Part shown: one piece after another, positions 26,343 through 36,185 of the stretch
Numbering within the stretch: position 1 is the stretch's first letter
Layout: the number at the start of each line of letters is the position of its first letter
Assembly: GCA_015277795.1 (NCBI GenBank)
Contig: CP063848.1
Location: 4,526,001 to 4,590,000 of the forward strand
From: Massilia sp. UMI-21
GTDB lineage: Bacteria > Pseudomonadota > Gammaproteobacteria > Burkholderiales > Burkholderiaceae_D
Direction: 5' to 3'
Length of the DNA: 64,000 bases
Made by a program: the position numbers and the translations under genes
The notes under the pieces: generated by a model
What the model was told of the DNA's origin: nothing
What the model saw: the letters and a program-made list of their open reading frames with translations, nothing else
The model's database searches: none

Positions 26343-29300
26343 ATGAATTTTTCCGCCTTATCGATCCGCAACCCGATCCCGGCGATCATGCTGTTCGTCC
26401 TGCTCACGCTGGCAGGGCTGCTGGCCTTCAAGGCCAACAAGGTCCAGGATTTCCCGGACATTGAACTGCCCATCGTGACCGTCGCCGCCACCCTGGAAGG
26501 CGCCGCGCCGGCCCAGCTGGAAACCGAGGTGGCGCGCAAGATCGAGGACTCGGTCGCCACCCTGCAGGGCGTCAAGAACATCTATACGACGGTGCTCGAC
26601 GGCGTGGCCACGATTACCGTCGAGTTCATCCTCGAGAAGGACCTGTCCGAGGCGGTCAATGACGTGCGCGACGCCGTGGCGCGGGTGCGCGCCGACCTGC
26701 CGCCCGAGATGCGCGAGCCGAGCGTGACCAAGGCGGCCACCGCCGGGCGCGTGGTGGCCACCTTCACCGCCGAGCCGAGCAAGACGGCCGGCAGCGCCAT
26801 GGATGCCCAGCAGCTGAGCTGGTTCGTCGACAACGACGTCGCCAAGCGCCTGCTGAGCGTGCCGGGCCTGGGCTCGGTCAAGCGTGTCGGCGGCGTCAGC
26901 CGCGAAGTCCAGGTGATCCTGGACGATGCGCGCATGGCGGCGCTGCAGGTATCGGCGCTGGACGTCTCGCGCCAGCTGCGCAACGTGCAGCGCGAAAGCC
27001 CGGGCGGCCGCGGCGACGTGAACGGCGCCGAGCAGTCGGTGCGCACCATCGCCACCGTGCAATCGGCCCAGGAACTGGCGCAACTGGACATCCCGCTGTC
27101 GGACGGGCGCCATGTGCGCCTCGGCCAGATCGCCACCGTCCTTGATACTGTCGCCGAACCGCGCGCGGTCGCCCTGCAGGATGGGCGCCGGGTGGTCGGC
27201 TTCGAAATCTTCCGCACCCGCGGCGCGGGCGAGGTCGAGGTCGCCGAGGGCGCGCGCGCCGCCGTGGCCGAGCTGCAGAAGGAGCACCCGAACGTCGTGC
27301 TGCGCGAAGTGATCGACAACTCGGCCCCGGTCGAGGAAAACTTCGACGCCTCGATGGAAATGCTGTACGAGGGCGCGGTGCTGGCGGTGCTGGTGGTGTG
27401 GTGGTTCCTGCGCGACTGGCGCGCCACCCTGGTGGCCGCGGCCGCGCTGCCGCTGTCGGTGATCCCGGCCTTCCTGGGCCAGTACCTGTTCGGCTACACG
27501 CTCAACATGGTGACCCTGCTGTCGCTGGCGCTGGTCATCGGCGTGCTGGTCGACGATGCGATCGTCGAAATCGAAAACATCTCGCGCCACCTACGCATGG
27601 GCAAGACCCCGATGCAGGCGGCGCTGGAAGCGGCCGACGAGATCGGGATGGCGGTGATCGCCACCACCTTCGCCCTGGTCGCCGTGTTCCTGCCGACCGC
27701 GTTCATGGGTGGCATCCCGGGCAAGTTCTTCAAGCAGTTCGGCTGGACCGCGGTGATCGCCATCCTCGCGTCGCTGATGGTGGCGCGCCTGCTCACGCCG
27801 ATGATGGCGGCCTACCTCCTCAAGCCGTCCAGGCACCACGGCGAAGAGAAGGACGGCCGACTGATGCGCCGTTACATGACGGCGATGCAGTGGTGCCTGC
27901 GCCACCGCATGGTGACCGCGATCGTTTCCGCCCTGTTCTTCATCGGCTCGATCGCCCTGGTGCCGCTGCTGCCGACCGGCTTCGTGCCGCCGGCCGACCG
28001 CTCGCAGACCCTGATCACGGTCGAACTGCCGCCCGGCTCGACGCTCGCCGAGACCTACGCGGTGGCCGAGCAGGCGCGCCTGGCGGCGATGCAGGTGGCG
28101 GGCGTGAAAGGCATCTTCAGCTCGATCGGCGGCGGCTCCAGCGGCGATGCCTTCGCGCCCGGGGCGGCGGCCGAGGCGCGCCGGGCGGTGCTGACCGTGA
28201 CCACGGCCGACCGCGACGAGCGCGACGTCGGCCTGTCGAGCATCGAACGCGCCCTGCGCGAAAAGATGTCGCTGATTCCGGGCGCGCGCTTCAACGTCGG
28301 CGCCAACGACACCGGCACCAAGATGCAGCTGGTGTTGCGCAGCGAAGATCCGGACGCCCTCACCGCCACCGCGCGCCAAGCCGAACGCGAGCTGCGCACG
28401 CTGCAGAACATCGGCAACGTCAGCTCCAGCGCGTCGCTGGTGCGCCCGGAGATCATCGTGCGTCCCGACTTCGCGCGCGCGGCCGACCTGGGCGTGACCG
28501 CCGCCGCCATCGGCGAAACGGTGCGCGTGGCCACCGCCGGCGACTACGACATCTCGCTGGCCAAGATGAACCTGGCCGAACGCCAGGTGCCGATCCGGGT
28601 CAAGCTGCCGGATGCGGTGCGCGCCGACCTCGATGCCCTGGGCCGCCTGACGGTGCCGGGCGCGCAAGGCCCGGTGATGCTGGCGAATGTCGCGACCATC
28701 ACGATGGAAAGCGGCCCGGCCCAGATCGACCGCCTGAACCGCACCCGCAACGTCACGCTCGAGGTCGAGCTGCAGGGCCGCTCGCTGGGCGATGTCAACA
28801 AGGAGGCGCGCGCCCTGCCGGTGTTCCAGAAGCTGCCGCCCAGCGTGCAGATCGCGGAATTGGGCGACGCCCAGGAAATGCAGGCGCTGTTCGCCAGCTT
28901 CGGCGTGGCGATGCTGATCGGCGTGCTGTGCATCTATGGCGTGCTGGTGCTGCTGTTTAACGACTTCATGCAGCCGGTGACCATCCTGGCCGCGCTGCCG
29001 CTGTCGATCGGCGGCGCCTTCGTGGCCCTGCTCCTGACGCAGAGCGCACTGTCGATGCCGACCATGATCGGCCTGATCATGCTGATGGGGATCGTGACCA
29101 AGAACTCGATCCTGCTGGTGGACTACGCGATCCTGGCGCGCGAGGCCGGCATGAACCGCTTCGACGCCCTGGTCGACGCCTGCCACAAGCGCAGTCGCCC
29201 GATCGTGATGACCACCATCGCCATGGGCGCCGGCATGATGCCGCTGGCGCTCGGCCTGTCGGGCGACCCGAGCTTCCGCGCGCCGATGGCGATTGCCGTG

Positions 29301-29465
29301 ATCGGCGGCCTGATCACCTCGACGCTGCTGAGCCTGTTGGTGGTGCCGGCGGTGTTCACCTATGTCGACGACTTCGAGCACTTCATGAAGCGCACGGGGC
29401 GCCGGCTGCGCGGCAAGCCGGTGCAGGCGCCGGTGAAGGAGCCGGCGTCGGATGCGGTGAAGTAG
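26343..29465 (+). CDS. RND (HAE1-type) efflux pump permease
   Basis: 1040 aa from the ATG at 26343. It has the usual twelve TM plan with two large periplasmic loops: TM1 (NPIPAIMLFVLLTLAGLLA), the FPDIELPIVTV strand, and the TM4 proton-relay motif VIGVLVDDAIVEIENI with two adjacent Asp. The second half repeats the layout (PTMIGLIMLMGIVTKNSILLVDYA). The subfamily is drug/solvent efflux rather than heavy metal, because the metal-type relay motifs are absent. It forms an operon with the adaptor. Confidence 0.9.
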   Translation: MNFSALSIRNPIPAIMLFVLLTLAGLLAFKANKVQDFPDIELPIVTVAATLEGAAPAQLETEVARKIEDSVATLQGVKNIYTTVLDGVATITVEFILEKDLSEAVNDVRDAVARVRADLPPEMREPSVTKAATAGRVVATFTAEPSKTAGSAMDAQQLSWFVDNDVAKRLLSVPGLGSVKRVGGVSREVQVILDDARMAALQVSALDVSRQLRNVQRESPGGRGDVNGAEQSVRTIATVQSAQELAQLDIPLSDGRHVRLGQIATVLDTVAEPRAVALQDGRRVVGFEIFRTRGAGEVEVAEGARAAVAELQKEHPNVVLREVIDNSAPVEENFDASMEMLYEGAVLAVLVVWWFLRDWRATLVAAAALPLSVIPAFLGQYLFGYTLNMVTLLSLALVIGVLVDDAIVEIENISRHLRMGKTPMQAALEAADEIGMAVIATTFALVAVFLPTAFMGGIPGKFFKQFGWTAVIAILASLMVARLLTPMMAAYLLKPSRHHGEEKDGRLMRRYMTAMQWCLRHRMVTAIVSALFFIGSIALVPLLPTGFVPPADRSQTLITVELPPGSTLAETYAVAEQARLAAMQVAGVKGIFSSIGGGSSGDAFAPGAAAEARRAVLTVTTADRDERDVGLSSIERALREKMSLIPGARFNVGANDTGTKMQLVLRSEDPDALTATARQAERELRTLQNIGNVSSSASLVRPEIIVRPDFARAADLGVTAAAIGETVRVATAGDYDISLAKMNLAERQVPIRVKLPDAVRADLDALGRLTVPGAQGPVMLANVATITMESGPAQIDRLNRTRNVTLEVELQGRSLGDVNKEARALPVFQKLPPSVQIAELGDAQEMQALFASFGVAMLIGVLCIYGVLVLLFNDFMQPVTILAALPLSIGGAFVALLLTQSALSMPTMIGLIMLMGIVTKNSILLVDYAILAREAGMNRFDALVDACHKRSRPIVMTTIAMGAGMMPLALGLSGDPSFRAPMAIAVIGGLITSTLLSLLVVPAVFTYVDDFEHFMKRTGRRLRGKPVQAPVKEPASDAVK

Positions 29466-29478
29466 ACCTGCCCAGGTT

Positions 29479-29585
29479 CGTAGGGTGGGCGGCTCGACCC
29501 GGCATGGCGGGCAGCCCACGGCGTGAACGCCGCCCGCGCGTTCAACCCAGGGCGGCACAGCAATGCGCCTCCCGCGCACCCTACG
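29479..29585. repeat. Dispersed intergenic repeat, copy A
   Basis: 107 bp between the RND pump and the next gene. It begins CGTAGGGTGGGC and ends GCACCCTACG, so the ends are inverted repeats. The interior has CCGCGCGTTCAA, which is shared with copy C. See the related copies at 37316 and 50008. Confidence 0.8.
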
Positions 29586-29695
29586 CAAGCTTCATGATGG
29601 CGTGCCGTATCCCGGCCGTGGGATTGTGAGCAATTTGGCGATGGCCGCCCGTGTATCCTTGCCGGTCATATCGACACCCCGGAAGTTCCGCGAAC

Positions 29696-30202
29696 ATGAA
29701 TTCCCTCCTCAGGCAAGCCTGCGTGCTTGCCGCATGCCTGGCACTCTCCTTCCCTGCCGCTGCCGCTGACGCTCCCGTTGACAGCGAGATCCCCCTGCAC
29801 GCCGATCGCTTCGTGCGTGCCCTGCAACAGCAGCGCTTCGACGCCGCCGCGGCCATGTTCGCGACTGGCGAACGAGATGCCCCGGCGGCGACCGCCGCAC
29901 AGCTGAAGCGGACAGCGACGCGCATCGGCGGCTACGCGACGATGCGCAATGTGCTGTCGCTGCCGAGCGGGAGCACGCTCAAATACACGATTCCCTCGGG
30001 TGCTGCGCTCGCGCCACGGCCGCCCAGGTATCACCAGGTGGCGTACATGGCCACCGCGGCGGACGGCCAGCCGGTGTTCTACGTCCTGGCCCTTGGCGCA
30101 GGGGCGCCGGCGCCAGGCGTGCTGTGGTTCGAGGTCCATCTTCCGACACCCGACCCCGCCGCCAGGAAACGCGCCGAACAGGCCCTCGGCGACATCATGT
30201 AG
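29696..30202 (+). CDS. Small exported protein of unknown function
   Basis: 168 aa with a clear signal peptide (ACVLAACLALSFPAAAA). The mature part has an alpha segment (DRFVRALQQQRFDAAAAMFA) followed by a beta-rich part (KYTIPSG, QVAYMATAADGQPVFYVLALG), a plan like small NTF2-like or DUF4019-like domains. I cannot assign a family with confidence. It stands alone, 110 bp after repeat copy A. Confidence 0.6.
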   Translation: MNSLLRQACVLAACLALSFPAAAADAPVDSEIPLHADRFVRALQQQRFDAAAAMFATGERDAPAATAAQLKRTATRIGGYATMRNVLSLPSGSTLKYTIPSGAALAPRPPRYHQVAYMATAADGQPVFYVLALGAGAPAPGVLWFEVHLPTPDPAARKRAEQALGDIM

Positions 30203-30245
30203 GCAATAGCGGGAAAGAAGCGGGAAAGAAGCGGAAAAAAAGGCA

Positions 30246-30280
30246 AAAATAAACCCGGCCAGGCCGAAGCCTGCCGGGTT
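30246..30280 (-). terminator. Intrinsic terminator of the Ser/Gly-rich membrane protein gene
   Basis: On the minus strand the stem AACCCGGCAGGC / GCCTGGCCGGGTT with loop TTCG (one bulge) is followed by TATTTTTG. It begins about 24 nt after the stop at 30304. Confidence 0.75.
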
Positions 30281-30303
30281 GCTGACTAAATGGCTAAGGC
30301 CGA

Positions 30304-31149
30304 TCAGTCGCGGTAGTAGCGGTACTCTTTGCGCTCGGTGGTGTTCGAGCCGCCCAGCAGCTTGGCCAGCAGGAAGCCGACGCCGGCTGCGACCAGCAGG
30401 GCCGTGCCCGGGTTGGTCTTCACGTACTCGGTGCTCTTGACCGAGTAGTTCTGGTAGGTCTCGCCCAGTTGGCCCTTGCGCTGGCCCAGGCTTTCCGATG
30501 CGCCGCTCAGCATGCCGCTCAGGCGGTCGACGCCGGCGTGTGCGGTGTTGACCAGGCGGTCGACCAGCGGTTGCGCACCTTGTGCGAGCTGGTCGATTTT
30601 TTCATGTGCCTTGTCCGGCGACATGTTGGCCATGGCGCCCTTGATGCCGCCCTGCGACTGCGACTGGTCGCCGCCCGAGGACGACGAACCCGAGGACTGT
30701 GCACTGGCGCCACCCATGCTGCCGCTGCTGCTGGCGGTGGTGCCGAGGCTGCTGCCCGTGGTGCTGCCGCTGGTGCCCAGCGCGCTGTTGCCGCCGGTCG
30801 AGCTGCCCAGGCTGCCGCTGCTGCCGGCTGCGCTCGAACCCGTCGAGCCGCTCTGCAGGCTGCCGGTGCTGGAGCTGGTGCCCAGGTTGCCCGAGCTCTG
30901 CGAACCGCTTTGCAGGCTGCCTGCGTTGCTGGTGCCGCCGATGGAGCCGCTGCTGCCGCTGGTGGCAGGCTTGGCGCTGCTTGGCGAGGCGTTGGTGCTG
31001 CCGAGGCTGCCCGACGAACCGCTCTGGCTGCTGCTCGATGCGCTGCTGCCCTGGTTCAGACCGGAATTCTGGCTTTTACCAATGCTCGAACCTGCAACCT
31101 CGCGGCTTGCGTCGCTGCCTTTTCCCTCGGTAGATTTCTGATTATCCAT
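30304..31149 (-). CDS. YqjD/ElaB (DUF883)-like membrane protein with a long Ser/Gly/Thr-rich N-terminal domain
   Basis: 281 aa from the ATG at 31149, which has AGGGA about 6 nt upstream. Residues about 20-180 are almost only Ser, Gly, Thr, Ala, Gln and Asn, with short repeats such as SGSSGSLG and GSLQSGS. The C-terminal 100 residues are a helical stretch (DKAHEKIDQLAQGAQPLVDRLVNTAHAGVDRL) and a final TM helix NPGTALLVAAGVGFLLAKLLGG, as in YqjD, ElaB and DUF883 proteins, which bind ribosomes at the membrane in stationary phase. Those relatives are only about 100 aa, so the low-complexity part is an addition. It has its own terminator. Confidence 0.75.
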   Translation of the reverse strand: MDNQKSTEGKGSDASREVAGSSIGKSQNSGLNQGSSASSSSQSGSSGSLGSTNASPSSAKPATSGSSGSIGGTSNAGSLQSGSQSSGNLGTSSSTGSLQSGSTGSSAAGSSGSLGSSTGGNSALGTSGSTTGSSLGTTASSSGSMGGASAQSSGSSSSGGDQSQSQGGIKGAMANMSPDKAHEKIDQLAQGAQPLVDRLVNTAHAGVDRLSGMLSGASESLGQRKGQLGETYQNYSVKSTEYVKTNPGTALLVAAGVGFLLAKLLGGSNTTERKEYRYYRD

Positions 31150-31665
31150 GATGTATCCCTCGTAAAAATGTAGACCAACGCGATTAGACCGATACCCGAC
31201 TCTCACCACATTTTTCCTCGATTCCGCCCCAAACGGAGCGAGGGACGAGGATTGCCTGCGCTATCTCAAGGTCGAACTTTATTTCTTGCTCAAGGTCACA
31301 TTCCTGTCGGCGAGACCCAGAGCCAGCACAAAGTTCCACCGTTAGCGCAGACGCGATCGTCGTCGCTTCGTGGGCGGTCGCCTGTGGCGGTCCGAAAGTG
31401 CGCGCAGTATCGGACACTGCGTCGCGATACAAAAAATACAATATCCGGGCACCTGGGACCGTGCGTTGCCTAACAGAGCTGTGCCATCCATCTTTTGCAA
31501 GCCGACACCGTGCTCGCTTCACCGACCCGCGTCATGGTGTGGATCGTCATGCCCGCTCACCGGCGAGCCGTGGCTCCGGAGGACGCCATGCTTGTACGAG
31601 CCGGCCGTGAAAGCGCCCCGATGCCTTGGTTGACAGAAGGACCAAGCTGCCTCAAAATTTTCAGA
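31150..31665. other. 516-bp intergenic region without a supported gene
   Basis: Divergent spacer between the YqjD-like gene and the DUF2946-like gene. Several ORFs cross it on both strands, but none has a ribosome site or recognisable protein character. Near the right end TTGACA (31630-31635) and CAAAAT (31653-31658) are 17 bp apart and could be a promoter, although the start of transcription would then fall almost on the ATG at 31666. No repeat or RNA fold stood out. Confidence 0.5.
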
Positions 31666-32022
31666 ATGCACATCCTCCGCACATCGCTGACCCTGACCCG
31701 CCTCGTCCTGGCGTGGTTCATGCTCACGTTCGGTGTCGCGGTGGCGGCGCCAGTGATCGCGCCACAGACGCTGGTGCTGCTTTGCTCCCACGAGGGCAGC
31801 AAAGCCGTCGTGCTGGATGCGGATGGCAAACTTGTCGCTGCAAAGGCGCCGAGTATCGATTGCCCGCTCTGTCTGCCGGCGACCGCACCGCCGCCGGCCT
31901 CCACCATCCACCTGCCCGCTCCGACCCATGCGGTCGCGCGCCCTGATGGCGTCATGGCGGCGCATATCTCGGCGCTGATCGGCGCGCCCCTGCCCGCCCG
32001 CGGGCCACCGCCCCACGCTTGA
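31666..32022 (+). CDS. DUF2946-like small exported protein
   Basis: 118 aa from the ATG at 31666. N-terminal hydrophobic segment (LTRLVLAWFMLTFGVAVAAP) is a signal or anchor; the mature part has LVLLCSHEGSKAVVLDADG and a C-P-L-C pair (IDCPLCLP), then a Pro/His-containing tail. This layout fits DUF2946, small proteins often beside copper- or iron-related TonB receptors. The order here, DUF2946-like, PepSY protein, TonB receptor, supports a metal role. Confidence 0.6.
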   Translation: MHILRTSLTLTRLVLAWFMLTFGVAVAAPVIAPQTLVLLCSHEGSKAVVLDADGKLVAAKAPSIDCPLCLPATAPPPASTIHLPAPTHAVARPDGVMAAHISALIGAPLPARGPPPHA

Positions 32023-32368
32023 GCTTCTCCCAGGCGAAGCTTTCCGTCCTGCGCTGGAACCGCCCCCTTGCCTGTTGGTAGAGGGTTGCCGGCCGCGCGA
32101 TTAAAAGTTTCTCCTGCGCATCGCCTCGATGTTCCAGGCCGCGTGCATGCACGCACCTGGTTACGAGGCGCCCGCATCTCGACCGGATAATTCATATGCA
32201 ATGTTTCTTCCCGGGCCGCCAGCTTGTACTGGCCGGCCTGCTCGTGCGCACGCTCATGCCAGGCGCGTGCGAGCGTCTTCGGCTTCACACCATGCCCGCC
32301 CGTCGGTCCGACCGCACTGGCCACCCCGGGATGCTCCCGAACCGACCGGCCTTGGGCCAGGGCCTCCA
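32023..32368. other. 346-bp gap before the PepSY gene
   Basis: The PepSY frame stays open through most of this stretch, but the encoded residues are Pro/Arg/His-rich and non-conserved, so I do not count it as coding. I looked for a Fur box and for a cobalamin riboswitch and found neither. Short palindromic patches (GCGTGCATGCACGC near 32141-32154) are present without a clear role. Confidence 0.45.
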
Positions 32369-33814
32369 ATGAGGCCCGGATCGACGGGAAGACCGCCTCC
32401 CGCTCCCTCGGGCGCCGCGCCAGCCACATCGACCCTGTACCGCCGGGTCTGGCGCTGGCATTTCTATGCAGGACTGCTCTGCCTGCCCTTTATCTTCCTG
32501 CTGGCACTGACCGGCGCGGTCTACCTGTTCAACAAGCAGATCGACGATGTCGTCCACGCGGACCTGCTGCTGCGCCCGCCGCCGTCCGCCGCCGTGACGG
32601 CCGCGCTGCCGGCGGGGCGGCTGCTCGATCGGGCCCTGCGCGCCGAACCCGGCGTCGCCCGCGCCCTGTATTGGCCGGCGGATGCCCGCCATACGGTGCA
32701 GGTAGACGTGCAAACGCGGGATGGCGCCGTGCGCCAGGTGTTCCTCGACCCGGCCAGCGGCGCGGTGCTTGGAAGCCTGGTCGAGGCCGAGTGCCTGATG
32801 CCTCTTGTGAAGCGCATCCATTCGCTCACCGTCGCCGGCAAGGTCGGCAACGCGCTGGTCGAGATCGTCGCCGGCTGGGTCATCGTGCTGGTGCTGAGCG
32901 GGACCTGGCTGTGGTGGCCGCGCGGACGCAGCTCCGGCGTGTTGCGCATCCGCCCGCAGGCCAGCGGCCGGCTCTGGTGGCGTGACCTGCACGCCGTCAC
33001 CGGCGCCTTGGCCGCCGTGGTGATCCTGTTCCTTGCCCTGACCGGCATGCCGTGGTCGCTGGTCTGGGGTTCCCAGGTCAACAGCTGGCTGACGGCAAAT
33101 GGCCTTGGCACGCCGGTCGGCGTCTGGTTCGGCGCGCCGCGTTCGACCGTGCCGATGGGCACGCTAGGCGAGGTGCCCTGGAGCCTGGAGCGGCAGGCGA
33201 TGCCGGCCTCGACGCCACCGGCGGATATCCACCGCGGTCACGCGGCCCATGACATGCCGGCGCATGCCGGCCCTCCCCGGCCGGGAACGATCGGCATCGA
33301 CCGCGCGGCCGCGGCCTTTGCCGCCGCCGGGCTGCGGGACGCTTACCGGCTGGTGCTGCCGGGCGGCCCCGAGGGCGTCTACAGCGCGATTCGTTTGCGC
33401 AGCGCCGACGCGGGGCTGCGCGTCATCCACCTCGACCAGTACAGCGGCAAGCTGCTGCAGGACATCGGGCCGCGGGACGTGGGCGCAGTGGCCAGGATCA
33501 CCGACTGGGGCATCGGCGTGCACCAGGGCCTCGAGTACGGACTGCCGAACCAGTTGCTGATGCTGGCCGGCTGCCTGGCCCTGATGCTGCTGTGCGTCAG
33601 CAGCGTGGCGATGTGGTGGAAGCGCCGGCCCGCCGGCCGCCTGGGAGCGCCGGCACGCAAGGATGGCGACCGCCTCGCCCTCGGCGTGATCGCCATCGCA
33701 GCCTGCCTGGGCCTGGTGTTCCCGCTGCTGGGCGCCTCGATGCTGGCGGCCGCCTTGTTCGACGCGGCCTGGAGCCGCTGGCGCGCGCCGCCCGCGTTAC
33801 CACACGCATCCTGA
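32369..33814 (+). CDS. PepSY-associated TM protein (siderophore/iron reductase type)
   Basis: 481 aa from the ATG at 32369 (AGGG about 9 nt upstream); the ORF extends to 32129 but that part is low quality. Layout is the PepSY_TM type: TM1 (WHFYAGLLCLPFIFLLALTGAVYLF), a periplasmic PepSY domain, TM2 (LVEIVAGWVIVLVLSGTWLWWP), TM3 near the WWRDLHAVTGALAAVVILFLALTGMPW motif, a second PepSY-like domain, and a last TM pair. Conserved His residues (RIHSLTV, DLHAVTG, GVHQGLEYG) are placed to bind heme or metal. Such proteins reduce ferric siderophores or transfer electrons and are usually next to their TonB receptor, as here. Confidence 0.8.
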   Translation: MRPGSTGRPPPAPSGAAPATSTLYRRVWRWHFYAGLLCLPFIFLLALTGAVYLFNKQIDDVVHADLLLRPPPSAAVTAALPAGRLLDRALRAEPGVARALYWPADARHTVQVDVQTRDGAVRQVFLDPASGAVLGSLVEAECLMPLVKRIHSLTVAGKVGNALVEIVAGWVIVLVLSGTWLWWPRGRSSGVLRIRPQASGRLWWRDLHAVTGALAAVVILFLALTGMPWSLVWGSQVNSWLTANGLGTPVGVWFGAPRSTVPMGTLGEVPWSLERQAMPASTPPADIHRGHAAHDMPAHAGPPRPGTIGIDRAAAAFAAAGLRDAYRLVLPGGPEGVYSAIRLRSADAGLRVIHLDQYSGKLLQDIGPRDVGAVARITDWGIGVHQGLEYGLPNQLLMLAGCLALMLLCVSSVAMWWKRRPAGRLGAPARKDGDRLALGVIAIAACLGLVFPLLGASMLAAALFDAAWSRWRAPPALPHAS

Positions 33815-33858
33815 ATACGGCATCCAGACGATTCATTTATCCATACAACGAGTACATC

Positions 33859-35921
33859 ATGAACAACGCACTTCGCCTCAGCCTCATCCCCGCGCTCCTC
33901 GGCCTGCATGTCGCGGCCTTCGCCCAGCAAGAACCCGACTCCTTGCCCGCGGTGGTGGTCACCGGCCAGGCGCCGGACCAATCGAAGAAGGAACTCGCGG
34001 CCGAGCAGGCGCGCACGCCCGGCGCCGTCACCGTACTGGAGCGCGACCAGCTTCTGCAGCGCAACGTCGCCAACACCGCGGACATGCTGCGTTTCGTCCC
34101 CGGCGTGTGGGCGGCCAGCAGCTCCGGCAGCGACGCCAGCTTCCTGTCGATCCGCGGCTCCAACCTGGACGCGGTAGACTACGACAACAGCGGCGTCAAG
34201 CTGATGCAGGACGGGCTGCCGGTGACGGCCGCCGACGGCAACAACCACAACCGCTTCGTCGATCCGCTCGGCGCCAGCCACATCGTGGTCGCGCGCGGCG
34301 CCAATGCGCTGGCCTATGGCGCCAGCACCCTGGGCGGCGCCATCGATTACATCTCGCGCACCGGCCTCGATTCGCCCGCGTTCGAGCTGTTCCTCAACGG
34401 CGGCAGCCACGGCCAGCGCCAGGGGCGCGTCACGGCGGCCGGCGCTTCCGGCGAGTTCGACGGCCTGCTGTCGCTCGAAGCCAAGGAGCGCGACGGCTAT
34501 CGCGCGCATAACCGCCAGCAGCGCCGCGCGCTCAACGCCAATGCCGGCTGGAAGCTGAGCGGCACCGTGCGCACGCGCCCTACCTCGACTACGTCAGGAA
34601 CGACGAAGAACTGCCCGGTGTCCTCACCCGCGAACAGTGGCGGCGCAATCCGCGCCAGGCGCAAGCGGCGGCCGCGGCCGGCCACTACCAGTGGAACGTC
34701 GACACCGCGCGCCTCGCCAACAAGACCACCTGGGACATCGATGCCGCCAGCCGCCTGAGCGTCGGCTTCTCGTACGAGACCCAGCAGCTCTACCACCCGA
34801 TCGTGCAAAGCCCCTTCTTCAGCCTCCTGATCGACACCGAGCAGCGCAATTCCGGCCTCTCGCTGCGCTACCAGCTGCGGCGCGGCGCGCACGAGCTGCT
34901 GGCGGGCCTGAATCATGGTCGTACCGAGGTCGAGGGCGGCAACTACGGCAACGACGGCGGACGCCGCACCGCGCTGGCCACGCGCGTGGACAATGACGCC
35001 CGCGCCACCGAAGCCTTCCTGATGGACCGCTGGCAGTTCGCGCCGCGCTGGAGCGCGGTCTACGGCGCGCAGGCCGTCTCCGCGCGCCGGGAAATCCGCA
35101 ACCTGGCGGTCGCCACCGGCGCGCTGCGCAATCCGAAGGCCAGCTTCGACAGCATCAATCCACGCGCCGGCCTGATTTACCAGCTGGCGCCGGAGACCCA
35201 GCTGTTCGCCAACCTCAGCCGCCTGTACGAGGCGCCGACGACTTACCAGATGGACGACCAGGAGAGCGGCAACGACCAGACCCTGGACGCGATGAAGGGC
35301 ACCTCCCTCGAGATCGGCTCGCGCGGCCGGCAGGCGATCGGGCGCGGCCACTGGCACTGGGAGGCGGCGCTCTACTACGCCCGCATCCGCGACGAGATCC
35401 TGTCGGTGGACGACCCGGGCGCGCCCGGCACCGCCCTGTCCTCGAACATCGACAAGACCATCCACGCCGGCCTCGAGGCGCTGGTCGGCGCCAGCTTCCC
35501 GCTGGACCAGGCCGGCGCGCACCGGATCGAGCCGCTGCTCAACCTGACCTTGAACCGCTTCTCATTCGACGGCGACAAGCGCTGGGGCGACAATCGCCTG
35601 CCGGCGGCGCCGCGTTACGCCCTGCGCGCCGAGGCGCTGTACCGCAACGCCAATGGCGCTTTCGCCGGCCCGACCATCGACCTGGTCGGCAAGCGTTACG
35701 CCGACTTCGCCAACCGCTACGACATCGCCTCCCATACCCTGTGGGGGCTGCGCGCCGGCTACGCGACGCGCAACTGGGAAGTCTATGCGGAGCTGCGCAA
35801 TGCCGGCGACAAGGACTTCATCGCGCGCCACAGCGTTACCTCGACTTCGGCACCTGGCGCCGCCATCCTCTCGCCGGGCGAGCCGCGCTCGATGTACTTT
35901 GGTGCCCGTATGCGCTATTAG
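33859..35921 (+). pseudogene. TonB-dependent receptor interrupted by a one-base frameshift
   Basis: The reading frame opens at 33859 (MNNALRLSLIPALLGLHVAAFAQ, signal peptide) and continues with a normal plug domain (LPAVVVTGQ, FLSIRGSNLDAVDYDNSGVKLMQDG). Near 34579 it loses homology, and the protein continues in the -1 frame from TAC at 34581 (YLDYVRNDEELPGVLTREQW...) to the terminal barrel strand GEPRSMYFGARMRY. Two bases are left between the last good codon and TAC, so one base is missing at a C-rich run. The restored protein would be about 688 aa. It may be a true mutation or an assembly error. The operon with PepSY and DUF2946 points to iron or copper uptake. Confidence 0.8.
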
Positions 35922-36052
35922 CAGCATGCATCAAGTGGATTTTTCGCCACGCCTGTCCCCCGTCATGCGGGGGCGGGTGTGCACGACGCAGCTGCAACCG
36001 GCGCCGATGTCGACATGCCGCGGCCACGCGCACGCTCCCCGACCGCGAACAC

Positions 36053-36085
36053 GAAAAAAAAGGCTTACATGCCGAAACATGTAAA
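36053..36085 (-). terminator. Intrinsic terminator after tRNA-Thr
   Basis: On the minus strand TTACATG / CATGTAA (36084-36078 and 36071-36065) with a 6-nt loop, then GCC and a run of eight T. It starts about 25 nt after the tRNA 3' end. Confidence 0.75.
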
Positions 36086-36109
36086 CCTTTGATCTTGCTA
36101 CTGAATTCT

Positions 36110-36185
36110 TGGTGCCGCTGACCGGAATCGAACTGGTGACCTTCGCATTACGAATGCGCTGCTCTACCGACTGAGCTACAGCGGC
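36110..36185 (-). tRNA. tRNA-Thr (anticodon CGT)
   Basis: 76 nt including an encoded CCA. The acceptor stem GCCGCTG / CAGCGGC is perfect, D arm AGCTCAGTCGGTAGAGC, anticodon loop TTCGTAA with anticodon CGT, and T arm GGTTCGATTCC-like (AGTTCGATTCC). Reads ACG codons. Transcribed on its own, with a terminator just after it. Confidence 0.95.

Noticed and set aside
27591..29588. 665-codon frame opposite the RND pump
   Set aside because: His/Arg/Gln-rich antisense shadow; the pump on the plus strand is clear.
30469..31173. Ala-rich plus-strand frame opposite the Ser/Gly-rich gene
   Set aside because: Mirror of Ser/Gly codons; no ribosome site and no domain.
31184..31522. 112-codon minus-strand ORF in the 31.2-31.5 kb gap
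   Set aside because: No ribosome site, no recognisable protein character.
32023..32368. Cobalamin riboswitch or Fur box before the PepSY/TonB genes
   Set aside because: No B12-box-like sequence or Fur-type palindrome could be matched.
35950..35980. Hairpin CCCCCG/CGGGGG after the TonB receptor as a terminator
   Set aside because: Stem is short and no T run follows on either strand.
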